A DNA stretch of 64,000 nucleotides, from the NCBI RefSeq assembly GCF_900095865.1, contig NZ_FMIZ01000007.1, positions 620,001 through 684,000 of the forward strand. Reading direction: 5' to 3'. Below are positions 25,619 through 34,112 of the stretch, piece by piece (the stretch's first letter is position 1; each line of letters begins with the position of its first letter). This DNA is from Massilioclostridium coli. GTDB lineage: Bacteria; Bacillota; Clostridia; Oscillospirales; Ruminococcaceae. The notes under the pieces are model-generated. The model was not told the DNA's origin, did not search any database, and saw nothing but the letters and a program-made list of their open reading frames with translations. Made by a program: the position numbers and the translations under genes.

Positions 25619-26530
25619 ATGGCATCCTTTACTGCAAAAGATGTGCAGGCACTGCGTCAAAGAACCGGTGTAGGCATGATGGATTGTAAAAAAGCATTGA
25701 CAGAAGCAAACGGCGATACCGAAAAAGCAATTGAACTGTTGCGTGAAAAAGGTTTGGCTGCTGCTGCAAAAAAAGCTGGCAGAATCGCTGCAGAAGGCTT
25801 AGTTGTTTCTGTAATTGACCCAGATAAAAAAGTTGGCGCTGTTGTAGAAGTAAACGCAGAAACCGACTTTGTTGCGAAAAACAAAGAATTTGTTGCTTTT
25901 GTTGACGCTGTTGCAAAAACCGTTTTGGAAAGCAATCCAGCAGATGTAGAAGCTTTAAATACAACAAAATTGGCTGGTTCTGATGAAACAGTAGAAGAAG
26001 CTTTAAGAGAAAAAATCTTAACCATCGGCGAAAACATCAAAATCCGTCGTTTTGCTCGTCTGGAAGGCGATTTGGTTTCCTATGTTCACGGCGAAGGCAA
26101 AATTGGTGTTATGGTTAAATTTGATACCGATGTTGCTGACAAAGAAGGCTTTGCTGCTTACGGAAAAGACGTTGCAATGCAGATTGCAGCAGCTGCTCCA
26201 CAATACCTGAACAAAGAAAACGTTCCAGCAGAAAACCTGGAAAAAGAAAAAGAAATCCTGACTGTTCAAGCAATGAACGAAGGCAAACCAGCGAATATTG
26301 CTGAAAAAATGGTTGCTGGTAGAATCAACAAATTCTACAAAGAAGTTTGCTTGGTAGAACAGCCATTCGTAAAAGATAGTGATATGTCCGTTGCTCAGTA
26401 CACAGAAAAAACTGCGAAAGAACTGGGCGGCAGCATTAAAATTGTTGACTTTGTCCGCTTTGAAAAAGGCGAAGGCATCGAAAAACGTAACGACAACTTT
26501 GCTGACGAAGTTGCTGGCATGATTAAATAA
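25619..26530 (+). CDS. tsf: Elongation factor Ts
   Basis: The 303-residue guanine nucleotide exchange factor for EF-Tu has the N-terminal UBA-like domain ('[20 protein letters not shown]', '[14 protein letters not shown]') and the two core subdomains, including '[10 protein letters not shown]' and '[13 protein letters not shown]'. ATG at 25619 is chosen over the ATG two codons earlier because the AGGAGG ends 8 nt before it, while the earlier one is only 2 nt away. It shares the rpsB transcript and ends at a strong terminator. Confidence 0.97.
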   Translation: MASFTAKDVQALRQRTGVGMMDCKKALTEANGDTEKAIELLREKGLAAAAKKAGRIAAEGLVVSVIDPDKKVGAVVEVNAETDFVAKNKEFVAFVDAVAKTVLESNPADVEALNTTKLAGSDETVEEALREKILTIGENIKIRRFARLEGDLVSYVHGEGKIGVMVKFDTDVADKEGFAAYGKDVAMQIAAAAPQYLNKENVPAENLEKEKEILTVQAMNEGKPANIAEKMVAGRINKFYKEVCLVEQPFVKDSDMSVAQYTEKTAKELGGSIKIVDFVRFEKGEGIEKRNDNFADEVAGMIK

Positions 26531-26547
26531 TTGATTTTATATCATTG

Positions 26548-26585
26548 CAAAACAGGCTTATCCAAACGGATAGGCCTGTTTTTTG
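26548..26585 (+). terminator. Intrinsic terminator of rpsB-tsf
   Basis: A 16-bp stem with one bulge (26548-26563 with 26568-26583) is followed by T-rich sequence, 18 bp after the tsf stop. Confidence 0.85.
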
Positions 26586-26885
26586 TTGTTGAGGAACGTT
26601 TTGGTTTTATTGGAATCTTAACAATTGGAATTGGGATGAAAAACTTGTGTAATCCCAAAGTAACCGAAATAAACCCATTTGTTATATGATTCTATTGATA
26701 GCGGATGGGATAGTACAGGGGATAAGCTGAAGTAATATCGCTAGGCCTTTGTCTTTGGAACATCTGTAAGAAACCGGTTTTCTATTTTTTCTGTTCAAAA
26801 ATTTTGATTTCCGCTTGCTTTTATTCATTTATTACAAGTAAACGGGATTTTATTTGTAATATTTTCCAAAAATAAAGGGCTGATA
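26586..26885. other. Intergenic stretch before the GH78 promoter
   Basis: About 300 bp of AT-rich DNA. Minus-strand frames here are antisense to the GH78 5' end and show no ribosome-binding site or family. Nothing further is seen. Confidence 0.5.
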
Positions 26886-26913
26886 TTGTAATCATTTGGC
26901 CTTGTGGTATAAT
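26886..26913 (+). promoter_or_regulatory. GH78 gene promoter
   Basis: TTGTAA (26886-26891) and TATAAT (26908-26913) have a 16-bp spacer, roughly 90 bp before the GH78 start. Confidence 0.6.
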
Positions 26914-27005
26914 GGAATATGTACAAAAATACCAAGAAGAAAGGAGGAATGTGAAAAAATATATGGGCAATCGAACAAAAACCAAACGAAAAGGAGGCAG
27001 TGAGG

Positions 27006-30000
27006 TTGAAAAAGAAAAATCGTATCCTGGCGCTGATTTTGGCAGTTGCAATGGCGCTTAGTATTGTTATGCCAACAAATATTTTTGCGGCGGAACAGGA
27101 TACCACAATCATTGAGATGAAAACAAACGACCTGGTAGATCCAATGGGGATTGATACTCCAAATCCAGTATTCAGTTGGAAAATGGATTCTACTATAACA
27201 GGCCAGAAACAAACAGCGTACCAAATTCTTGTGGCAAAAGATAAGGATTTGAAAGAGAGCGTATGGGATTCTGAAAAACAGGAAACCAGCCAATCGGTAG
27301 GCATCCAATACGCAGGGGAACCTTTGGAAAACTCCACAACCTATTATTGGCAGGTAACAGTTTGGGATAAAGATGGCAAGTCCATTGCATCCGATGTTGC
27401 TACCTTTGAAGTAGGGTTAATGGGAGAAGATGCCTGGGATGGTTCTAGATGGATTCAGATGGGCACTTCCACAGAACCACCGGAAATAGTAGGTAAGACA
27501 AACTATACCATCGAGTTTGATGTACAAGTGGACAATACCGCTGTTGGGTTCTTGTTAGAAGCAAAGGATACCAGCAACTATCTCATGTGGCAATTCAATA
27601 TTTCCAGCGGGAAAATGATGTTGAACCCTCACACGAAAATTGGCGGAAACTACAATGGTTTTAAATCTATAGATATTTCCAGTGGGGTGAAAGGTGAAAT
27701 CACCGATGTCCAGCATGTGAAACTGGAAGTGAATGAAGACATTGGTATCACCACTTATTTAAATGGCACGAAAGTAGATGTTACAGAACTATCCCAACTG
27801 GGGGGCATCGGTTTCAATGGAACAATCGGAAAAATAGGATTTCGTACTTCCAGCAAGGAAATAGGCTGGCTGGACAATATCGTTTTGACTGATTATGCGG
27901 AAGATGAGAACGGTGTTGTAGTAAAAAACTATCATTTTGACAATGGCGAAAATCCGTTTACCGCTGGTTCTATCCAGGATGGCCGCCTGAATACCGGGTT
28001 AAATGCTGACTGCCTGGAAAAAGGCGAGGAACAACCTCCATTGGATGATAAAACCCACTATACCGTGGATGTGGACATGACCTGTGAAACTTATGCGGTT
28101 AGCGCAATTTTCAATGCGGTTGACCAGTCTAATTTTTACATGTGGCAGTTGAATACGAAAGACCAGGAAGGTAAGGTCATTTTAAAACCACATACCTGGA
28201 AAAATGGAGCGTATGCTACTTATAATTCCCAAAATGTAGATGTTACAGATGCGGTTGGCGGCGTAGAGAATTTTAAAACAACACCAGCCCATATGCATCT
28301 GGATATCAACGGTACTAGGATTGAAACCTACATCAATGATACTTTAGTAAGTACTTTTATGATTGGTTCCACCAGCGACCAGAGTACTACAGGTATTCCT
28401 GTAAAGGCAGGTTATTTGGGGGTTCGCTCCAGTGTAACCGACGGCGTTGCCGAATATGGTACAGTAGATAACTTTAAGTTAACAGATTATACAGATAACG
28501 AACAAGGTACTGTATTATACAACTATACCTTTGAAAATGGGGAAAACCCATTTGGGAAAGGGGAAATCAAAGACGGCGCCTTTGTTGTAACGAAAGTAGA
28601 TATTTTGTTGCCAATTGAGGCACAAAATAATGGCGCGCAAACATTCCGGAAACAGTTTAATGTAAAAGACGATTTGGTTTCTGCGAAGCTGTATACCACT
28701 GGTTTGGGCGTTTATGACGTCCATCTTAACGGGGAACGGGTTGGTCAGGTAATGGCCGATGGTTCTGTGGTATATGATGAGTTAAAACCAGGCTATACCG
28801 CTGTAGGAGACCGTGTGTTGTACAATACTTATGATGTTACCTCTATGGTTCAGTCTGGTGGGGACAACACCATTACAGCGAATGTAACTTCTGGTTGGTG
28901 GAATGGCCGTATCGCGAATAGTGGAAGGAATAATGGATTCCGTGCGAAAATGCTGTTGACCTACAGCGATGGCCATACCGAAGTGATGGGTACAGACCAA
29001 ACCTGGAGAACCGCTTATGCTGGTCCAGTGATCAGCGCGGATATTTACGAAGGCGAAACTTACGATGCCAACGCAGATTTATCCTACCGTGAAAACGGCT
29101 TTGATGATTCCAACTGGAACTATGCGGATATTTGTACCGCGTTTCGAGGGGAAATTTCCGCACAAGCGGGAGATTCTGTACGGGTACGTACCGATTTGGA
29201 ACTGCATCCAAAAGAAATCACAGTTTATCATGGTGTAGTAGACGAAAATGAAAACCAGTATGGCCGCATCAACGTAACAGGCAATTATCAGGATGGGGAA
29301 TCCTTTACCTTAAAAGCAGGTGAAACTGCGGTATTTGATTTAGGCCAAAACTTTGCTGGACGTCCAGTGATCCAGGTAGAAGGACCAAAAGATACTACAG
29401 TAACCATCCGCCACGGGGAAATGCTCAACGATAACGATGGCTTAAAATCCCGTGGAAATGATGGACCAGAAGGCAGTATTTACACCGCTAACCTGCGTAC
29501 AGCACCAGCTACCGCCCATTATATTATGAATGGGAATGGTGTTGAAACCTATTTCTCCACCCATACTTTCTATGGATTCCGTTATGTGGAAGTTACTGCA
29601 ACCAGTGAGATTACCATCCACAACTTAAAAGGCGAGGTTTTAACCTCTGTAAAAACAGATACAGGAAAACTTTCTACTTCAGATGAGGATGTAAACCAGT
29701 TAATCAGCAATACCGTATGGGGCCAGTACAGCAACTACCTGTCTGTTCCAACTGACTGCCCACAGCGTGATGAACGCCAGGGTTGGACTGCTGATACCCA
29801 AGTATTCTCCACAGCAGCTGCTTATAACGCAGAATCCAAAGCATTCCTGCAAAAATGGATGCGGGATATGAGGGACGATCAGGCAAGTAATGGAGCCTAC
29901 CCAGATACTGCCCCTGGCGGAGGGTCTGGCCAATTAGGTTGGTCTGATGCCGGTATTATTGTACCTTATAACATGTACAAAATGTATGGGGACAAAACCT

Positions 30001-33000
30001 TTATTGAGGAAAACTATACTTCCATGCAGAAATACATAGATGTATACCTAGCGTCCACCAATAAAAAAGGCGCGGGCCACGCTTATGGCGACTGGCTGGC
30101 TTATGAAAGCAATGACGATGATATGAAATCCTTGTTAGGAATTGCTTTCTACGCTTGGGATGCCCAGATGATGGCAGAAATGGCCGAAGTGATGGGCAAA
30201 CCGGAAGACGTGGCAAAATACCAGCAGATTTATGAAATCGAAAAAGAGTACTTCCAGCAGCAATATGTCAACGAGGATGGTTCCTTAAAACGTGGGGAAC
30301 AAACAGCATGTCTGTACGCCTTATACCTTGACCTGTTGCCAAATGAGGATTCGTTTGAAACAGTAAAACAGCAATTGCTGGATAACATTAGCAGAAATGG
30401 AAACAAACTGCAAACCGGTTTCCTGGGCACTGCTATTATCATGCAGACTCTGAGCAAAATCGGCGCGGATGATGTTGCTTACCAACTGTTGTTACAGCAT
30501 GGCAATCCATCTTGGCTGTACTCTGTTGACCAGGGCGCAACCACCATGTGGGAAAGATGGAATTCTTATACCAAAGAGACCGGTTTTGGCGATGTTAGTA
30601 TGAACTCCTTTAACCATTACGCTTACGGTGCAGTGGCAGAATGGATGTACGGTTACATGGCTGGTATTCTGTATGATTTTGACCAGCCTGGATTCCAGCA
30701 TATCATTTTACAGCCAACCCCTGACCAGTCACTGGATTTTGTCAATGGCGAATACAACTCCGCTTATGGTAAAATTATCAGCAATTGGAAATATGAAGGC
30801 AATACTTGGTCTTATGAAGCAGTTGTTCCAGCAAACACCACTGCGACCATTTACCTGCCCGTAGAGGATGGCAAACCATTCACTGTAAACGGAAAAACTC
30901 CAGAAGATGTAACCGTTGAAACAGACGGTTTAGCGTATAAAGGTATGGAAGATGGCAAAGCAGTCTTTGAAGCGGTTGCAGGTTCCTATTCCTTCCAAAC
31001 AGAAGTAACAGAATATTGCTATGTTACCATTGGAAATGCAGACGACACGGTACCAAACCAGATTTCTGTCAATGGCGGCATCCAGCAAAGCCTGCCTCTT
31101 ACCATAAAAGCTACTGTTGGCGAGACCATTACGCTGGAAGCAAAACCAATCAATGATGTGGATTATCAGTTTGTGGGATGGTCCGGCGATGTTTTGTCTA
31201 ACGAATCTAAGATTACCGTTACCCCAACAGCCGATATGGCGTTGACTGTAAGCAACACTTGGATTGGAAACGAAAATTTGGCGCTTAATAGCAAAGTGGA
31301 TAGCAACTGTTCTTGGACTGTATCAACATGGGCTCCAGAATATTTGGTAGATGGTATATTAACATCGAATGGAGAACATAGTGGATTTACTTCTGGCCAG
31401 ACCTCTACTGATATGGTAGACTATTGGATTGAATTGGATTTAGGTGCTGATGTTGAGATGAACCGTATCCATCTATACCCACGTAGCGATGTAAAATCCA
31501 ATTCTGGTGGAACGCCATCCTTCCCAAGGGATTTCAGTATCCAGATCAAAGCGGATGGCGCATCCGAATACACTACGGTTGCAGAATATACGGATTATCA
31601 GGCTCCACAAGGAAAACCCGCTGTATTTGAGTTTGACCTGACCAATGCCCGTTACATTCGTTTGCGTGTAACACGGTTAGGCGACCCACCTGCCGGAGAA
31701 ACAAACTACCTGCAATTGGCAGAAATGGGTGTTTATCATACAACCGCAACATCTGTGGATAAAACGGCCTTGGAAAACCTGTACAACAGCTTGAAAGATA
31801 CGGATTTAAGCCAGTATAAAGATGGCAGCGCAAAAGATACTTTTAAAGCGGAACTGGAAAAAGCAGCTACATTATTGGGAAGTGATACCGCTACCCAAGA
31901 TGAAATCAACAACGCTGTAACCAGCTTGCAGGCAGCATTTGACGCATTGGAGAAAAAACCAGTGGATAAGCATATCCTGCAATATGTTATAGAACAGGCA
32001 ATTGCGAAGAAGGACACAGATGAATACAAAAATGTGATTCCAGCAGTAAAAGAAAGCTATAACAAGGCACTGGAAGAAGCACAAGCAGTGTATAATGATC
32101 CAAACGCAAGTCAGGAAGAAGTAAACCAGGCATATGCGGAAATGATCGAACAAATCCAAAACCTGAACAAACAAGCAGGGGATAAAACAGAACTGCAAGC
32201 GTTATACGATCAGGTAAAAGATACGGATCTGGATCAATACCTAGATGGGGAAACAAAAGAGAACTTCAAGACAGCACTGGAAGCAGCAAAAGAGGTCTTG
32301 GATGACGAAAACGCATTGGTAAAAGATGTGGAAACAGCGTATAACAACCTGAAAGCGTCCTATGAAGCACTGGAGAAAAAACCAATAGGAGAAGTGGACA
32401 AAACCATCCTGGAAAAGGTAATTGCAGAAGCAAACCGTCTGAAAGAAACAGATGAATACAACAATGCGATTCCATCAGTGCAACAAAGCTTTGACAAAGC
32501 ATTGGAAGAAGCACAGAATGTATATGATAACCCATCCGCAACCCAGGAAGAAGTAAACACTGCATGGCAAACCTTGCTGAAAGAAATCCATAAGCTAGGA
32601 TTCCAAAAAGGTGACAAGACAGCCTTACAGGAACTGTATAACCAGGTAAAAGACACCGACCTGAGCCAATACCGTGATGGAGCGGCGAAAGAAAACTTTA
32701 AAACAGCATTAGCAAATGCGGAAACGGTATTGGCAGACGAAGAAGCAATGCAGAAGGAAATTGACAAAGCATACAATGACCTGAAAGCAGCCTATGAAGC
32801 ATTGGAAAAACTGGCAGACAAGAGCCAGTTAAAAGCACTGTTAGATGAATGTGCAGGATACCAGGAAGAAGACTACACCCCAGCAACATGGGAATTATTT
32901 GCAGGGATTCAAGAAAAAGCACAAGAAGTCTATGACAATGCCAATGCGACACAGGAAGAAATAAACGCAGCGATCGATGAACTGTTAAGCGGAATGCTGC

Positions 33001-33380
33001 AATTGAGATTCAAAGCAGACAAATCAATTTTGGAAACTGTAATAAAGGTAGCAGGAGAAATTGATGGAAGCAGCTACACAGCAGAAAGCTATGGAATACT
33101 GCAAGCAGCAGTAGCAGAAGCAAACAAAGTGATGGCGGATGAAAACGCAAGCCAAGAGGAAGTAGATGCAGCGGCAACAAAAGTACAAGAAGCAATGAAA
33201 GGGTTGGTAACAGTAGAAACACCAGCCGAAAATAATCATGCAGACGGTACACAAACAGGGCAAGAATCTACCACACCAAAAGCAAACGCAGCAAAAACAG
33301 GAGATTTTGCTCCAATTGCAGGACTTTTGATTTTGGCAATGGCAACAGGTACTGTAATTGCAACTAAGAAAAGAAAATAA
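27006..33380 (+). CDS. Wall-anchored multidomain GH78 alpha-L-rhamnosidase
   Basis: The 2124-residue protein would hydrolyse alpha-L-rhamnosides outside the cell. It has a signal peptide (1-29), the GH78 N-terminal fibronectin-like domain (about 40-140), two tandem LamG-like sandwiches (about 160-300 and 345-500), GH78 beta domains, and the (alpha/alpha)6 barrel with 'TDCPQRDERQGWTADTQ' near 914 and 'GATTMWERWNSY' near 1180, which supply the acid and base glutamates. A repeat-type sandwich (1345-1418), an F5/8 C-type carbohydrate-binding domain (1418-1578), seven FIVAR modules (1580-2075) and a sorting signal 'NAAKTGDFAPIAG' follow. TTG at 27006 lies 8 nt from AAGGAGG; the GTG at 27000 is too close. 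GH78 enzymes usually have about 1000 residues, so the tail is unusually long. Confidence 0.93.
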   Translation: MKKKNRILALILAVAMALSIVMPTNIFAAEQDTTIIEMKTNDLVDPMGIDTPNPVFSWKMDSTITGQKQTAYQILVAKDKDLKESVWDSEKQETSQSVGIQYAGEPLENSTTYYWQVTVWDKDGKSIASDVATFEVGLMGEDAWDGSRWIQMGTSTEPPEIVGKTNYTIEFDVQVDNTAVGFLLEAKDTSNYLMWQFNISSGKMMLNPHTKIGGNYNGFKSIDISSGVKGEITDVQHVKLEVNEDIGITTYLNGTKVDVTELSQLGGIGFNGTIGKIGFRTSSKEIGWLDNIVLTDYAEDENGVVVKNYHFDNGENPFTAGSIQDGRLNTGLNADCLEKGEEQPPLDDKTHYTVDVDMTCETYAVSAIFNAVDQSNFYMWQLNTKDQEGKVILKPHTWKNGAYATYNSQNVDVTDAVGGVENFKTTPAHMHLDINGTRIETYINDTLVSTFMIGSTSDQSTTGIPVKAGYLGVRSSVTDGVAEYGTVDNFKLTDYTDNEQGTVLYNYTFENGENPFGKGEIKDGAFVVTKVDILLPIEAQNNGAQTFRKQFNVKDDLVSAKLYTTGLGVYDVHLNGERVGQVMADGSVVYDELKPGYTAVGDRVLYNTYDVTSMVQSGGDNTITANVTSGWWNGRIANSGRNNGFRAKMLLTYSDGHTEVMGTDQTWRTAYAGPVISADIYEGETYDANADLSYRENGFDDSNWNYADICTAFRGEISAQAGDSVRVRTDLELHPKEITVYHGVVDENENQYGRINVTGNYQDGESFTLKAGETAVFDLGQNFAGRPVIQVEGPKDTTVTIRHGEMLNDNDGLKSRGNDGPEGSIYTANLRTAPATAHYIMNGNGVETYFSTHTFYGFRYVEVTATSEITIHNLKGEVLTSVKTDTGKLSTSDEDVNQLISNTVWGQYSNYLSVPTDCPQRDERQGWTADTQVFSTAAAYNAESKAFLQKWMRDMRDDQASNGAYPDTAPGGGSGQLGWSDAGIIVPYNMYKMYGDKTFIEENYTSMQKYIDVYLASTNKKGAGHAYGDWLAYESNDDDMKSLLGIAFYAWDAQMMAEMAEVMGKPEDVAKYQQIYEIEKEYFQQQYVNEDGSLKRGEQTACLYALYLDLLPNEDSFETVKQQLLDNISRNGNKLQTGFLGTAIIMQTLSKIGADDVAYQLLLQHGNPSWLYSVDQGATTMWERWNSYTKETGFGDVSMNSFNHYAYGAVAEWMYGYMAGILYDFDQPGFQHIILQPTPDQSLDFVNGEYNSAYGKIISNWKYEGNTWSYEAVVPANTTATIYLPVEDGKPFTVNGKTPEDVTVETDGLAYKGMEDGKAVFEAVAGSYSFQTEVTEYCYVTIGNADDTVPNQISVNGGIQQSLPLTIKATVGETITLEAKPINDVDYQFVGWSGDVLSNESKITVTPTADMALTVSNTWIGNENLALNSKVDSNCSWTVSTWAPEYLVDGILTSNGEHSGFTSGQTSTDMVDYWIELDLGADVEMNRIHLYPRSDVKSNSGGTPSFPRDFSIQIKADGASEYTTVAEYTDYQAPQGKPAVFEFDLTNARYIRLRVTRLGDPPAGETNYLQLAEMGVYHTTATSVDKTALENLYNSLKDTDLSQYKDGSAKDTFKAELEKAATLLGSDTATQDEINNAVTSLQAAFDALEKKPVDKHILQYVIEQAIAKKDTDEYKNVIPAVKESYNKALEEAQAVYNDPNASQEEVNQAYAEMIEQIQNLNKQAGDKTELQALYDQVKDTDLDQYLDGETKENFKTALEAAKEVLDDENALVKDVETAYNNLKASYEALEKKPIGEVDKTILEKVIAEANRLKETDEYNNAIPSVQQSFDKALEEAQNVYDNPSATQEEVNTAWQTLLKEIHKLGFQKGDKTALQELYNQVKDTDLSQYRDGAAKENFKTALANAETVLADEEAMQKEIDKAYNDLKAAYEALEKLADKSQLKALLDECAGYQEEDYTPATWELFAGIQEKAQEVYDNANATQEEINAAIDELLSGMLQLRFKADKSILETVIKVAGEIDGSSYTAESYGILQAAVAEANKVMADENASQEEVDAAATKVQEAMKGLVTVETPAENNHADGTQTGQESTTPKANAAKTGDFAPIAGLLILAMATGTVIATKKRK

Positions 33381-33399
33381 TCGTTTTGGTGTCTTATAA

Positions 33400-33432
33400 A
33401 CAGGGAACCCTTTTTGGGTTTCCTGTTTTTTT
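33400..33432 (+). terminator. Intrinsic terminator of the GH78 gene
   Basis: An 11-bp stem with one G-T pair (33400-33410 with 33416-33426) is followed by T7, 20 bp after the stop codon. Confidence 0.85.
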
Positions 33433-33670
33433 ATAAAGAACACGACTTATTTCTGGCAATAGATTGGAAAGGCAGAAACAGAAAGTATTTGACAGGTCAT
33501 TTAATTTTTTAAATTCAAAGGGGTAGAAACCTTTTTGTTTTGTGCGGATTTTCTGGGTAGAGTTTAGCAGAGAATCTGTTTCACTTTTATCAATTGGCAA
33601 TTATTAAAAAAATAACATTTTAACAGATTTTATCAAAAAATAAAGAACCTGTAAATTTTTTATCCTGGTA

Positions 33671-33699
33671 TTGACTTTTTTTCAAAAGAATACTAATAT
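33671..33699 (+). promoter_or_regulatory. Promoter of a predicted small RNA
   Basis: TTGACT (33671-33676) and TAATAT (33694-33699) are 17 bp apart, followed about 90 bp later by an intrinsic terminator with no gene between. Confidence 0.55.
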
Positions 33700-33705
33700 A
33701 TACTT

Positions 33706-33791
33706 ATACATATTAAAAATTCATACTTTTTCATATTTTGTTTTAATATGTAATTTTATGCCTATTAAGACCCTGTTTGGGTCTTTTTTTG
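33706..33791 (+). ncRNA. Predicted small RNA between converging genes
   Basis: A transcript starting about 7 nt after the -10 element would be about 86 nt. It begins with a perfect 12-bp stem, TACATATTAAAA (33707-33718) with TTTTAATATGTA (33741-33752), whose 22-nt loop contains ATACTTTTTCAT. It ends at a classic terminator, AAGACCC-TGTTT-GGGTCTT plus T-run (33767-33791). No known RNA family is recognised. The loop motif is repeated, in both orientations, just downstream. Expression is unproven. Confidence 0.5.
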
Positions 33792-33803
33792 CAAATTTTT
33801 TAC

Positions 33804-33912
33804 TGAATGAAAAAGTATACTTTTTCGTTCATATCAAAAAGCACCCAAAAAAACAAAAATAATAAACAAAATAATCGCTAAATTTATCGTATTTTGTCGA
33901 ATGAAAAAGTAT
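33804..33912. repeat. Repeated GAATGAAAAAGTAT motif, once as a near-perfect palindrome
   Basis: TGAATGAAAAAGTA and TACTTTTTCGTTCA form a 28-bp near-palindrome at 33804-33831. GAATGAAAAAGTAT recurs at 33899-33912, and the inverted core is at 33721-33734 inside the predicted small RNA. The pattern looks like a protein-binding dyad. Confidence 0.6.
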
Positions 33913-33945
33913 AGATTTATTATATCATACTTCAAATAGCAATAC

Positions 33946-33977
33946 AATAAAATAATAATAAAATAATAATAAAATAA
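33946..33977. repeat. Short AT tandem repeat
   Basis: About 2.7 copies of the 11-bp unit AAAATAATAAT. It is probably replication slippage in AT-rich DNA. Confidence 0.7.
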
Positions 33978-34040
33978 CATTAAATTATCATTAAAAATGG
34001 AAACGATTTTTCCAAGGTCAAAAACAAAGCTTTTAAAACA

Positions 34041-34068
34041 AAAACTGACCCTGCCTTAAAAGCAGGGC
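34041..34068 (-). terminator. Intrinsic terminator of the subtilisin gene
   Basis: The stem CCCTGC/GCAGGG (34049-34054 with 34062-34067) is followed on the minus strand by a T-rich run, 45 bp after the stop. Confidence 0.65.
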
Positions 34069-34112
34069 CAGCAACTTGATTATTATCTTATTTTATCCAA
34101 TATTATCCACCA

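Larger units (their letters stand above)
33433..34040. other. AT-rich space between two converging genes
   Basis: This 600-bp stretch separates the 3' ends of the GH78 and subtilisin genes, so no protein promoter is expected. It holds a predicted small RNA (33706-33791), a repeated palindromic motif and a short tandem repeat, all listed separately. No protein gene is seen. Confidence 0.6.

Noticed and set aside
31740-33250. DNA-level repeats in the FIVAR region taken as a CRISPR or satellite array
   Set aside because: They are diverged coding repeats in one frame and have no constant repeat/spacer pattern.
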